Source: UBA7236 sp043727235
GTDB lineage: Bacteria > Bacteroidota > Bacteroidia > Chitinophagales > BACL12
Assembly (NCBI GenBank): GCA_043727235.1
Contig: JAYSYX010000048.1
Location: 1 to 45,563, forward strand
Length of the DNA: 45,563 nucleotides
Direction: 5' to 3'
The notes beneath the pieces are model-generated. The model saw only the letters and a list, made by a program, of their open reading frames with translations, ran no database searches and was not told the DNA's origin. This document shows positions 33,959 through 42,821 of the stretch, in pieces. The position numbers and the translations under genes are program-made. Position 1 is the first letter of the stretch; each line of letters opens with the position of its first letter.

Positions 33959-36805
33959 TTAGCGTATTAGCGTAACATTCCCCATTTGCGTTAATTTCTG
34001 GCCGGTTTCGAATTGCACTTCTACAACATAAGCATAAACTCCGTTGTTGAGCACTTTGCCATTCATTGTTCCATCCCAGCCGTTGCTTAAATCGTAAGGA
34101 GAAACATTTTCTCTTATGTATATCATTTCTCCCCAACGATCGAAAACAGAAATTTTTGTTACCAGTGTTAGGTTATATCCGAATACAAAAAACACATCAT
34201 TATTTCCGTCACTATTTGGAGTAAATGTATTAGGAACAAATAAAATATTTCCCGGATCGGGTAATACAGTTACAAATGCATTATCAGAAGCAATACATCC
34301 ATTTTCATCAACAGAAGTAATAATATAATCGGTTGTATATGGTGGAAGAATTGTTGTTATCGGACAATTAATACAATCCACTCCGTCAGTTGGGCTCCAT
34401 GTATAATCACCACCTGCGTCGCTGAATAAAATAATATCCTCACCATAATAAACAGTAGTATCTCCCCATGCCGTTGCATAATTATCGTCAACAGAAGTTA
34501 TCACACTTATCGTATTAAAACATCCGTTCACATCGGTGTAATCGTATGTTAAAGTATAAGGTCCGCCGACGCCTGCAAGAGAGGTGACAAATTGATCTCC
34601 GGCAGTTCCTGTGCCGCTGTAAATTCCTCCGGCCGGCGTTGCGTTAAGTGTAATAAATCCTTCCTCCAGACAGAAGATATCATCTATGATCCAGTTTAAT
34701 ACAGGTAATGGATGTACTGTGAGATTTACAGTAACAAGTGAATCACAACCATTTACGCTGATATATGGATAATTAGTTGTTCCACTCACACCGGAAATAG
34801 TACCATCAGGTAAAGTATAGGTTTCGCCAATACATACTTCAGGATTTAATATTGTGTTGTATGTAAGATGTACGGTAAGATTAGTTGTAATAATGGAATC
34901 ACAATCATTACTTGTCAATAAATTGGAGATATAAACTCCACTTACATTTACCACTAAACCATCGGGCAAAGTGTAATTCGCATCATCACAAATTGCCGCA
35001 TCAACCGTAATATCAAATATCGGATGTACTAAAATCGTGGTACTTATGGTGGAATCACAACCGGCTCCGGTAATAAGCGTTACATCATAAATTCCCGATG
35101 TTCCAACCGCAACACCATCTGGTAAAATATAGGTTTCTCCGTCGCATAAATGAATTGTTGTTGTAACAACAGGTGTGGGATTTACTGATAAATTTATAGT
35201 ATACGTTGAATCACAACCTGCTCCGGTTACAAATGCATTAAAATATGTTCCTGCTGCACTTACTACTGAACCGTCGGGAAGTATATAACTTGCTCCGGTG
35301 CAAATAGAGGGATTTAATGTAAATGCATAAACAGAATTAACAACAAGATTTGTAGTAATAGTAGAATCACAACCGTTTACAGTGCTAAGTGTTGTTGTGT
35401 AGATTCCACCGGTATATACATTCGTTCCATCGGGAAGTGCATAAGGATCACCTAAACAGACTTCTGCATCGACAGTAATTGCAAAAATTGGATATATAGT
35501 TACTATATAAGTTGAAGAAACATCAGGACAAGCAGTTCCGCTCAATACAAAATTTGTAATTGTATAAGTTCCGGGTGTGGAAGCATCCAGATCAATAACT
35601 CCTGTAAGTGGATCAATAACCAAACCTGCCGGAGCAGCTGAAAAAGTTCCAAGTGTTGCACCTAAAGCTGCGGATGGTGATGGATCTGTTTCATTAGCGC
35701 AAAAAGGCGAACCTGTATAACTGAAATTAGCAAAAGGAGGATCGCTGATAATTACAGTTAAAGTATAAATTGCTGTATCGCCATAACAAATTCCGGTGAG
35801 CAGCGTATTGGTATATTCGTAAGTTCCCGGATTGGATGCGTCGAGATCTATCACACCGGTAAGTGGATCAAATACCAGTCCCGCCGGGGTTGCAGTAAAA
35901 ATTCCAGCATCTGCTCCCGGAGCATAAACAGGACTCGGATCCGGATCGGTGGAGCAAAATTCTGCAAATAAGCCGAGAGGATATCCAGGAAAGGTAAAAT
36001 CTGCAAGAAAATTGGTAATTAGACTTTTTGCTTTTATAAAAACTCCGGAATCCCAAACAAAATCAGACTCGTCGCCGATTGATAATTTAAGATGGTACCA
36101 TTCGCAGGGTGTAACTTCAGCCTGAGCAGATAAAACTGTTGTGAAACCATCATACTCAATATAATATGGATCTGATCCCCAAACTCCAACTCCACCTGTC
36201 CCATTGGGTATGTAATACATTGGATAACTTCCCGCATTCACATTATCAATTGTTACCGGAAGAGTTGTTCCGGGAATAAGTGCAATATTTGTTGGAACAG
36301 CAAAACCCGGTCCGCTGATCCAAAAAACGAATGCATCGTTAATTGACCCTACATATTCCGGATATTCATCAGAACCAAAAACATAATCAAAACCTAAACT
36401 ATCGCCCGGTGAATAAACATCAAACTCGAGAATACATGCGTCATGTGTAACACCAACGCCGGGATAAGCATCGAGATCAGGGTCTCCGGGCCAACCATTA
36501 CTGGTTCCGGTGCTTCCACTGTTATTCGGTCCGGTAATATTTGTCACTCGACCTGTTGTGAGAATAATTCCGCTATCGATACCTACATTACAGTCAACAC
36601 ATTCAAATTTTCCAAAAGCAAGATTATGGCAATTTATAACTGCATTATCAATTATAACACCATCACCTGCCAAATAGGTTGCTATCTCATCAGCAGAGTA
36701 TCCTGTTGATGATGTTATCTGGCCGACTAAATTTGTTGCAGGTATTAAAACCACCAACAAAATAATTAATATGTGTTGCTTAAATGGACAAATTGTAACC
36801 TGCAT
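33959..36805 (-). CDS. Secreted repeat protein: choice-of-anchor L domain plus gliding-type (type B) sorting domain
   Basis: The start at ATG 36805 gives a signal peptide (KQHILIILLVVLIPATNLVG). A longer frame to 36910 adds only an unconvincing leader. About residues 30-258 match the choice-of-anchor L domain (GIILTTGRVTNITGPNNSG, FDYVFGSDEYPEYVG). Two ~80-residue repeats follow (about 272-438, sharing FDPLTGVIDLDAS or IDPLTGVIDLDAS). Five equal 52-residue repeats come next (about 440-700, CxGxxYxLPDG, then GCDSTITTNL). Ig-like sequence follows. The C-terminus (about 855-948; FVPNTFTPNSDGNND, FDRWGEMIY) is the gliding-motility-type, type B T9SS sorting signal, expected to tether the protein at the surface. 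It is convergent with the propeller cargo gene. Confidence 0.88.
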   Translation of the reverse strand: MQVTICPFKQHILIILLVVLIPATNLVGQITSSTGYSADEIATYLAGDGVIIDNAVINCHNLAFGKFECVDCNVGIDSGIILTTGRVTNITGPNNSGSTGTSNGWPGDPDLDAYPGVGVTHDACILEFDVYSPGDSLGFDYVFGSDEYPEYVGSINDAFVFWISGPGFAVPTNIALIPGTTLPVTIDNVNAGSYPMYYIPNGTGGVGVWGSDPYYIEYDGFTTVLSAQAEVTPCEWYHLKLSIGDESDFVWDSGVFIKAKSLITNFLADFTFPGYPLGLFAEFCSTDPDPSPVYAPGADAGIFTATPAGLVFDPLTGVIDLDASNPGTYEYTNTLLTGICYGDTAIYTLTVIISDPPFANFSYTGSPFCANETDPSPSAALGATLGTFSAAPAGLVIDPLTGVIDLDASTPGTYTITNFVLSGTACPDVSSTYIVTIYPIFAITVDAEVCLGDPYALPDGTNVYTGGIYTTTLSTVNGCDSTITTNLVVNSVYAFTLNPSICTGASYILPDGSVVSAAGTYFNAFVTGAGCDSTYTINLSVNPTPVVTTTIHLCDGETYILPDGVAVGTSGIYDVTLITGAGCDSTISTTILVHPIFDITVDAAICDDANYTLPDGLVVNVSGVYISNLLTSNDCDSIITTNLTVHLTYNTILNPEVCIGETYTLPDGTISGVSGTTNYPYISVNGCDSLVTVNLTVHPLPVLNWIIDDIFCLEEGFITLNATPAGGIYSGTGTAGDQFVTSLAGVGGPYTLTYDYTDVNGCFNTISVITSVDDNYATAWGDTTVYYGEDIILFSDAGGDYTWSPTDGVDCINCPITTILPPYTTDYIITSVDENGCIASDNAFVTVLPDPGNILFVPNTFTPNSDGNNDVFFVFGYNLTLVTKISVFDRWGEMIYIRENVSPYDLSNGWDGTMNGKVLNNGVYAYVVEVQFETGQKLTQMGNVTLIR
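34706..35485 (-). repeat. Five 156-bp (52-residue) coding repeats
   Basis: The plus-strand mark AATCACAA, encoding part of GCDS, recurs at 34741, 34897, 35053, 35209 and 35365, exactly 156 bases apart. Each unit encodes a LPDG turn and a GCDSxxTxNLxV strand pair. Boundaries are approximate. Confidence 0.75.
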
Positions 36806-36880
36806 TTCGATTGTGTTGATCGGTAACAGGGCTAAACAAGGGTATAAATTTACGATAACTTTACATAAATTTCCAAAAAG

Positions 36881-37360
36881 ATGTATTTCATAACACTTAA
36901 ATTTATCCACTGTATAGTAATTGCCTTTTATGTACTTACTACATTTACAGCTTGTTCCACAACAAACAATATTATGAAGAAAGTTATATACACCCCAAAT
37001 GCGCCATCCCCCATAGGGCCGTATTCTCAGGCCATTGAAGCGAACGGTTTCGTTTATGTTTCCGGGCAGATAGCAATTGATCCGGCTACTAATGAGATTT
37101 ACACAGGTTCCGATATTAAAGTGGAGACCACTCAGGTAATGGAAAATTTAAAAGCCATAATTACCGCTGCCGATTGTTCGATGAAAGATGTTGTGAAATG
37201 CACCATTTTTTTGAGGGATATGGGTGATTTTGCAGAAGTTAATTCCGTTTACGCCGAATATTTTCCCGAATATGCACCTGCAAGAGAAACAGTTGCAGTG
37301 GTGGGATTGCCCAAGAATGCTAGAGTGGAGATTAGTGCGGTGGTGGGGAAGGGGGAGTGA
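36881..37360 (+). CDS. ridA: RidA-family protein, possibly lipoprotein-anchored
   Basis: The RidA (YjgF/YER057c/UK114) fold usually deaminates reactive enamines and imines released by PLP enzymes. The core begins MKKVIYTPNAPSPIGPYSQA (residue 32) and runs to ARVEISAVVG. It holds the GPYSQ motif, the VSGQI strand and the ARETVAVVGLP region with the substrate-binding Arg. The frame continues upstream to ATG 36881. This adds 31 residues that look like a lipoprotein signal (IAFYVLTTFTAC, then STTNN). If that start is used, the enzyme is exported; if translation starts at ATG 36974, it is the usual cytosolic ~128-residue form. I favour the long form because the extension fits a lipoprotein signal closely. 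The gene stands alone between a divergent cargo gene and a repeat-rich spacer. Confidence 0.82.
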   Translation: MYFITLKFIHCIVIAFYVLTTFTACSTTNNIMKKVIYTPNAPSPIGPYSQAIEANGFVYVSGQIAIDPATNEIYTGSDIKVETTQVMENLKAIITAADCSMKDVVKCTIFLRDMGDFAEVNSVYAEYFPEYAPARETVAVVGLPKNARVEISAVVGKGE

Positions 37361-37703
37361 GCAGTGGGCAGTGGCAGTGGGCAGTTTGCACTATTGCAAA
37401 TTGTGCTTCGAAATGCAAGTTTTCGATTAGTCAACAGTGGGCAGTGGGCAGTTTGTAACATTGATGATTGATGCTTCGAATTAAATGGTTACTATAATTT
37501 ATAATGAGAACAATAGCTCCCCTTTGGGGCTAGGGGCCAAGAACAATAAACAGAACGACAACACGGAAGATATTTCTTGTAGTAAAGAGGGAGAAATATC
37601 AAATAACAATCAAAAAAATAAAAAATGATAATCGGATTGTTGTGTGTGATGAGGATGGTAACGCTATTATAAAAAATTTGTTATAATTGACTAATTTAAA
37701 TCG
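37361..37703. repeat. Repeat-rich spacer after ridA
   Basis: Tandem GCAGTGG words (37362-37390 and again 37434-37453) overlap the end of ridA's stop region. A CCCC-TTT-GGGG hairpin lies at 37519-37529. A 98-base element at 37541-37638 recurs at 38849-38946. No gene is visible here. Confidence 0.6.
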
Positions 37704-38612
37704 ATGAAATATTCGCTGCATTCTAAACTCATAGCTTATGCCTCATTTTCTTGTTGTTTTTTATCTGTAAAACAAAAAGGCGAAGCACAAGTGATTTATG
37801 TAGATATTGACCCCGATATTGTGGTTGGTGACCTTGGAGTTCTTTATCCATTAGATTTGGATGAAAATGGATCAATGGACTTTTCTTTTTTACATTCTTC
37901 CTATATTTTTTATAGTCCTGGAAATGACTCATACAGACTTAGAAAAGTATTATTAGCAATAGCTAACGATTCTATGAATGCATTTGCAGGGTCTTATCAT
38001 TATATCGGAACCTTTTCAGGTGGTTATTGGCAGTATTAACCCTATGCACTTTCCTATAATTCGAAGATAGATGCTTATTCACCGTGGCAACTTATCGGAG
38101 TGCAAATAATGGCATTAATTACAATAGATTCCGATGACGGATTTGTTCATATCGCACCGTTTCCGAATTGGTATAATAGTGTTATAAATGAAACAATTGA
38201 TCATTATTTGGGAGTTAAATTTATCGATAATGATAGTTTCAACCATTATGGGTGGATACGATGTGATGTGATTGACTCCGGGGAAACACTAATATTAAAG
38301 GATTATGCTTATAATAGTTTGCCTGATGTTGGTCTATATGCCGGAGAGTTAATCAGTAACATCAATGAAGTATCTGAAAATAATGAAATAGTGATATATA
38401 CCTATAACGATGAATTATATATAATTATGCAGGATCTTATCAGGCCAGATGCCAAATTAAATATTTACAATATAAATGGTGCACTCGTTTTTACCTCTGA
38501 TTTAAAAAACAATTTTTCGACATTTGATTTACATAATTTAGACGGTGGATATTATTTAGTTGAAGTGAAAAATGAAGCAAAAAGAGTTATCAATAAAATA
38601 TTTATCCAATAA
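37704..38612 (+). pseudogene. T9SS cargo gene interrupted by one in-frame stop codon
   Basis: Two open frames lie in the same phase, separated by a single TAA at 38037-38039. Reading through it gives a continuous protein of about 302 residues (GGYWQY, stop, PYALSYNSKID), with protein-like sequence on both sides of the stop. The N-terminus has a weak signal-like stretch (about 1-29, ending GEAQ), followed by DIDPDIVVGDLG and a DLDENGSMDF turn. The C-terminus (KLNIYNINGALVF, then GGYYLVEVK and NKIFIQ) is a type A T9SS sorting domain. The Bacteroidota family with an N-terminal DIDPD motif is familiar but has no known function. A recent nonsense mutation is the simplest explanation. A base-calling error or stop readthrough cannot be excluded. 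Confidence 0.75.
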
Positions 38613-39234
38613 TAACGAACCGACCTGCCGGCATGCGCCAGGCAGGTAAAAAACAAGGAATAAAGTATCAGCCAGTTGTCTGACAGGCATTAAACAGATC
38701 GAATACCCGTAAGATTTTCCTTCGTAGTGAAGCGGGAGGAATAAAAAATAACAATCAAAAAATATAAAATGATAATTGGATTGTCAGCCTGGAGGATTAT
38801 CCTCCGCATTAAAACCAGATAAATATCGAATAAAGAACAAGGAATAAAGAACAATAAACACAACGATACCCGGAAGAAATTTCACCGTAGAGAACCGAGA
38901 GAAATATCAAATATCAATCAAAAAATAAAAAATGATAATCGTATCGAAAACCCGTATGATTATCATCCGTATAGTACTTTAATTATGAATTCAATGTTAA
39001 GTGAATCATACTCACCACTCACCACTCACCCAAAGAGTTTTCTATAACTTCGTGAGAAATTTAAAGTATAAAAACAAAGCTCCAATGATACGTGAATCAA
39101 CTAAAAAAGTTAGGTCCGACTTAAAATAGAGTTTAAATGTATAATCAAAAACTCCTATGTTAAATCAGACCAAACTCACTACTCATTTATCTACCATAGC
39201 TTTAGCGAAGGTGGACCGTTCACTACCAACTACC
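38613..39234. repeat. 622-base spacer made of extragenic repeats
   Basis: The spacer begins with an imperfect palindrome, ACCTGCC ... GGCAGGT (about 38624-38648). A partial copy (about 38736-38783) and a full copy (38849-38946) of the element found at 37541-37638 follow. An inverted repeat GGAGGAT-T-ATCCTCC lies near 38791-38807, and CACTCACC tandem words near 39012-39030. A degenerate AAATTTCTCACGAA piece, resembling the 3'-end repeat, lies near 39045-39065 in minus orientation. No coding frame of note is seen. Confidence 0.55.
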
Positions 39235-39798
39235 TTATTTTGCCGCCTTTGCCATTTCCTGACAATGTTCGGCGTGAGTAAGATGTTCACGTAAACTTGG
39301 CAAAGTATTGCTTGCTAAAGATATAATGGTTGCATTTTCACAATCTGTAACGGCTTTTTCAAACTTATCAATTGCATCTTTGTGTGAGTTTACCATTTGA
39401 TCTGAATAATCCTTATCAAAATCTGCACCTTCCTTTTTAGTAAGATTTTCGTATTTTCTTTCTGCCTCATTATCGGCATATGTTGGAATTGAAACACCCA
39501 TAGTGGTAGCTAGAGCTACAACTTCAGCATGTAATTTTTTGTGATCACCAATTACCATACTTGCCATGTCTTTGGTTTCTTGCATTGTAGCTGAAGACAT
39601 TGCCAATTCAGACACCCGAATTGATTCGAAATTCATAGCAGCTACATATCTCAAAAATTCAGCATCGTCACCACGAACATCTTTTTTTTCATCCTGAGTC
39701 AAACCGTCATCATTCAGATCTGCGCTTTTTGAATTGTTACAGGAAATAATTACAAGTGAGAACACCGGTAACATAAATAATAAACTTTTAATTTTCAT
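39235..39798 (-). CDS. DUF4142 lipoprotein
   Basis: This 187-residue protein has a lipoprotein signal (MKIKSLLFMLPVFSLVIISC, lipidation at Cys20). It carries a DUF4142 domain at about 45-185, an all-helical, ferritin-like four-helix fold. Recognisable parts are AEFLRYVAAMNFESIRVSELA, MVIGDHKKLHAEVVALAT, SDQMVNSHKDAIDKFEKA and LPSLREHLTHAEHC. Members are periplasmic or outer-membrane proteins of unknown biochemical function, often linked to stress. The acidic linker before the domain (DLNDDGLTQDEKKDV) looks like an EF-hand-type loop, but I would not claim calcium binding. It appears monocistronic. Confidence 0.88.
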   Translation of the reverse strand: MKIKSLLFMLPVFSLVIISCNNSKSADLNDDGLTQDEKKDVRGDDAEFLRYVAAMNFESIRVSELAMSSATMQETKDMASMVIGDHKKLHAEVVALATTMGVSIPTYADNEAERKYENLTKKEGADFDKDYSDQMVNSHKDAIDKFEKAVTDCENATIISLASNTLPSLREHLTHAEHCQEMAKAAK

Positions 39799-39829
39799 AA
39801 AATAATTTTTGTTTGTAAATAAATAATAG

Positions 39830-40075
39830 TTATAAATAGGATGATGGAATTAATTTTTTATATTCATCAAGTTGCAAATCTGAGTCTTTGTCCTTTTCAT
39901 TTTCCAGACATTCTTCGAAATCCACAAATGAATGCCATATTTCTCTGTTATAAAAGGATAAAAAATGACGCGTTTCAGCATTAAAAAAAGCAAATGCCTT
40001 TTGATCCTCAATTAATTTATCCGATAAATCAATAAATTTTATCATTCTCCTCAGTTTTGATGCATAAGAGTGCAT
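39830..40075 (-). CDS. Small hypothetical protein
   Basis: This 81-residue frame (71 from Met11, ATG 40045) has balanced, protein-like composition: IKFIDLSDKLIEDQKAFAFF, ETRHFLSFYNREIWHSFVDF, then an acidic ECLENEKDKDSDLQLDEYKK and a short tail. It has no signal peptide or membrane segment. I do not recognise a family. It lies just downstream of a frameshifted gene on the same strand, so the two may once have been a pair. The start is uncertain between 40075 and 40045. Confidence 0.5.
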   Translation of the reverse strand: MHSYASKLRRMIKFIDLSDKLIEDQKAFAFFNAETRHFLSFYNREIWHSFVDFEECLENEKDKDSDLQLDEYKKLIPSSYL

Positions 40076-40152
40076 TTTTTATTCCAATTGAAGGAAATGC
40101 CTTAAAAGCACGATTATATTTTAAAAGCCGCTATAATAAGGCGGATATTCCA

Positions 40153-40519
40153 CTACACAACTGTGGAAATTAATACACGAATAGAAGAATTTGTATCATA
40201 TAAACCATTGATTATGTGACATTTCAAGATTATCACCCCATCCAATTTTGAGAAAACTACAAACACTTCATCAAAACCCTTATAGCCTTGTCGAATATTG
40301 CATAAACATCTATCGTCTATTAATGGCAACCAAATGTCAGGCGCAAAAGGACCTGCATCGGTAGTTATTAATATTATTGGTTTTAATTTTGCCAATTCAA
40401 CTTGTTCGGGTTTATGTTTTGGGTAGCACATTAACAAATTCATCTGTGATTGTAATCAGATATTTGTCCTCTGGCTGAATGGTTTCAAATTTCTTAAAAA
40501 ATTTGTTCGAGAACTTCAT
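40153..40519 (-). pseudogene. Frameshifted small gene
   Basis: The minus-strand ATG at 40519 opens MKFSNKFFKKFETIQPEDKY, continuing LITITDEFVNV and then a stop at 40414-40412. A second frame overlaps it and continues PKHKPEQVELAKLKPIILIT, then DAGPFAPDIWLPLID and QGYKGFDEVFVVFSKLDG. Joining them after VNV, by ignoring one base near 40425, gives one smooth protein of about 120 residues. It resembles small immunity-type or hypothetical proteins of Bacteroidota with the pattern GPxAPDxWL and QGxxGFDEV. The family name is from memory and uncertain. The cause is a genuine frameshift or a sequencing error. The 40076-40152 gap below it holds nothing convincing. Confidence 0.6.
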
Positions 40520-40542
40520 TACAACAAACCAGATATATTTTT

Positions 40543-41466
40543 TTAATTAGTGGCGGAGGTATTAATGTTAGCTTCCACTTTATTTTTATCCTTTCTCCCC
40601 GAATAATTCAACACATAGATCCCCAACAAAATAAACAGCATACCTATCAAATGGTGAAAAAACAATTTCTCCCCATCTAAAAATCCTATTATTATTGCCA
40701 CTATCGGTATGAGATAAGTTACCAACGATCCGAATATTGCATCTGTTCGCTGAACCAAAGCATAATAACCTATGGATGCAATTACGGTTCCGAAAAATGA
40801 TAGGGCAAGAATACTCGATAAACTGATCCTGAAAAATTCATCATTTGCGTGCGACATAAAATCAGTACTGAATAAATAGATCACTGCTGGAATTCCGATA
40901 AAAGAAAATCCCACCGCACCTAAAACCAATGCATGTGCTGTTTGTAAATAACGTTTTACAATATTGGCACTTGTTGCATAACTTATTGTTGCTGCAAATA
41001 TTGGCAATGCGTATAATAAATTACTTTGTCCTCCCTCTGCATGATCAAATACAACCAAAACCACTGCACCGGCCAATGCAATAACCAATCCCAACAATTT
41101 ATTTTTTTCAAATTTCATTCCGAAAAGCAAAACTCCAAGTACGAATGTAAATACAGGAGTTAAAGAATTTAATACACCGGTAACTCCACTTTCAATATGT
41201 GTTTGCGAGTAGGTAAAACAAAAGGCAGGTAATCCGCTTCCGAAAAATCCAACCATGCAATAATATTTTATTTCACTTCTTTTTATTTTTTTATAATGGA
41301 TGAAAATAAAAGGAAGAGTAGCAATAAAGGAAAAAGAAATACGAATGGCGGCAACCTGATCCCAGGTAAAAGTTTTTAAACCATATTTCATAAAAATGAA
41401 AGAGAATCCCCAGATCAGACTGAGAAGAACGAGAAGGAGCCAGTTTTTGGAGGAATATTTTTGCAT
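40543..41466 (-). CDS. EamA-family (DMT) membrane transporter
   Basis: This 307-residue integral membrane protein has about ten hydrophobic helices arranged as two EamA repeats (about residues 10-140 and 150-290). The first helix carries the family's LIWGFSFIFMKYGL pattern. The end of repeat 1 has GVLNSLTPVFTFVLGVLLFGMKFEKNK, and repeat 2 has the matching AIFGSLVTYLIPIVAIIIGFLDGEK. Relatives export or import small metabolites such as amino acids, but the substrate cannot be predicted. It appears to be a single gene; the spacer upstream is full of TGAGTAATGAG words. Confidence 0.9.
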   Translation of the reverse strand: MQKYSSKNWLLLVLLSLIWGFSFIFMKYGLKTFTWDQVAAIRISFSFIATLPFIFIHYKKIKRSEIKYYCMVGFFGSGLPAFCFTYSQTHIESGVTGVLNSLTPVFTFVLGVLLFGMKFEKNKLLGLVIALAGAVVLVVFDHAEGGQSNLLYALPIFAATISYATSANIVKRYLQTAHALVLGAVGFSFIGIPAVIYLFSTDFMSHANDEFFRISLSSILALSFFGTVIASIGYYALVQRTDAIFGSLVTYLIPIVAIIIGFLDGEKLFFHHLIGMLFILLGIYVLNYSGRKDKNKVEANINTSATN

Positions 41467-41797
41467 GGGCGATTTCTTTCAATGAGTAATGAGTTATGAG
41501 TAATGAGTTTACTCAATCGCGCATTATACATTTATTTCAAATTGGTAAATATTACTTTCCTGAACGACTAAAATTATCAATCCAACGATGGTGCCACTCA
41601 TTACTCATCACTCATTACTCATTGAATGAGTAATGAGTTTAGCCCTGCTAGCATCATACTATTATTTCTTCATGTGACATTTTACTTTCATGAAGGAATA
41701 AAATTATCCATCCATCGAATAACCCCCTTCATATTCCTTACATCACCTTCCTTCCTTTTTTCCCTTAGACCCTTATCCTTCGAATCTTCATTACTCA
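41467..41797. repeat. Spacer with TGAGTAATGAG words, perfect inverted repeat and a 38-base duplication
   Basis: A 14-bp perfect inverted repeat (ACTCATTACTCATT and complement, single G between) lies at 41610-41638. The segment 41552-41589 recurs imperfectly at 41682-41719 (TTACTTTC, then GAA, then TAAAATTATC). Further TCATTACTCATC words lie near 41790. No gene is visible. Confidence 0.6.
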
Positions 41798-42787
41798 TCA
41801 ATTCAGCTCCTGCCAGATAACATCCTTCAGTTTATCCAAATTCTTTCCCGTGTGTGAGGAAATAAATATCGGTTCGAGTTTTTTGGGTAATTCTTTTTTA
41901 AGCATTTTTTCTAGCTCGGCATCAATAAGGTCGCATTTTGTAATTGCGAGGATTATTTTTTTCGACAATAATTCTTTGTTATATTTTTTTAATTCGCTGA
42001 GCAGAATTTTATAGGTTGTTTTGATATCCTTATCCTCACAACTGATCAAAAAAAGTAAGGCGGAATTTCTTTCAATATGTTTTAAAAATCGAATTCCCAA
42101 TCCTTTGCCTTCACTTGCACCTTCAATTATTCCCGGAATATCCGCCATAATAAAAGATTTATGACCGCGATAGGAAACGATACCTAAATTCGGCACCAAA
42201 GTGGTGAATGCATAATCGGCAATTTCGGGTTTTGCAGCGGATAAAACGGATAATAAAGTAGATTTTCCTGCATTTGGAAAACCCACTAATCCCACATCTG
42301 CCAATACCTTTAATTCAAGAATTTTCCATGATTCAATTCCCGGTTCACCGGGTTGAGCATATCTGGGAGTTTGTTTTGTGGGTGATTTAAAATTATTGTT
42401 TCCCAAACCACCTCTTCCTCCGGGTATCCAAACAATTTCCTGACCATCATCCACAATTTCAGCTTCAATTGCACCTGTTATAAAATCTTTTGCAACAGTT
42501 CCAAGCGGGACTTCAAGAATAATATCTTCACCCTCCTTACCGGTGCGCAACTGACCTACTCCGTAATCTCCGGCTTTTGCAATAATATGTTTGCGGTATT
42601 TTAGGTGTAAAAGGGTCCATAATTGAGCATTTCCCTTTAAAATAATATGACCTCCCCTGCCGCCATCACCACCATCGGGTCCGCCGTTCATCGTATTTTT
42701 ATCGCGGTGAAAATGCACACTTCCTGCACCTCCATTGCCACTTTTGCAATGAATTTTTACGTAATCAACAAAGTTTTGTTTTTCCAT
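41798..42787 (-). CDS. obg: GTPase Obg
   Basis: Obg (CgtA/ObgE) is an essential GTPase that assists 50S ribosomal subunit assembly and stress signalling. The 329-residue protein has the Gly-rich N-terminal Obg fold (about 1-158, GGDGGRGGHIILKGN). The G domain has the P-loop GFPNAGKST (about 166-174), switch region FTTLVPNLG, DIPGIIEGASEGKGLG and TKCD. There is no C-terminal OCT extension, which fits the shorter Bacteroidota form. It lies 34 bases downstream of adk on the same strand, probably in one operon. Confidence 0.97.
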   Translation of the reverse strand: MEKQNFVDYVKIHCKSGNGGAGSVHFHRDKNTMNGGPDGGDGGRGGHIILKGNAQLWTLLHLKYRKHIIAKAGDYGVGQLRTGKEGEDIILEVPLGTVAKDFITGAIEAEIVDDGQEIVWIPGGRGGLGNNNFKSPTKQTPRYAQPGEPGIESWKILELKVLADVGLVGFPNAGKSTLLSVLSAAKPEIADYAFTTLVPNLGIVSYRGHKSFIMADIPGIIEGASEGKGLGIRFLKHIERNSALLFLISCEDKDIKTTYKILLSELKKYNKELLSKKIILAITKCDLIDAELEKMLKKELPKKLEPIFISSHTGKNLDKLKDVIWQELN

Positions 42788-42821
42788 TATAGAGCGGGTT
42801 TCCCTGCCTTTTCCCCCTTAT

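Noticed and set aside
33870..34136. Minus-strand open frame of 88 residues overlapping the end of the choice-of-anchor L gene
   Set aside because: It is another phase of the sorting-domain coding sequence and has no independent support.
40060..40173. Short plus-strand frame between the small unknown gene and the frameshifted gene
   Set aside because: Only about 37 residues, overlapping a minus-strand gene, with no recognisable feature.
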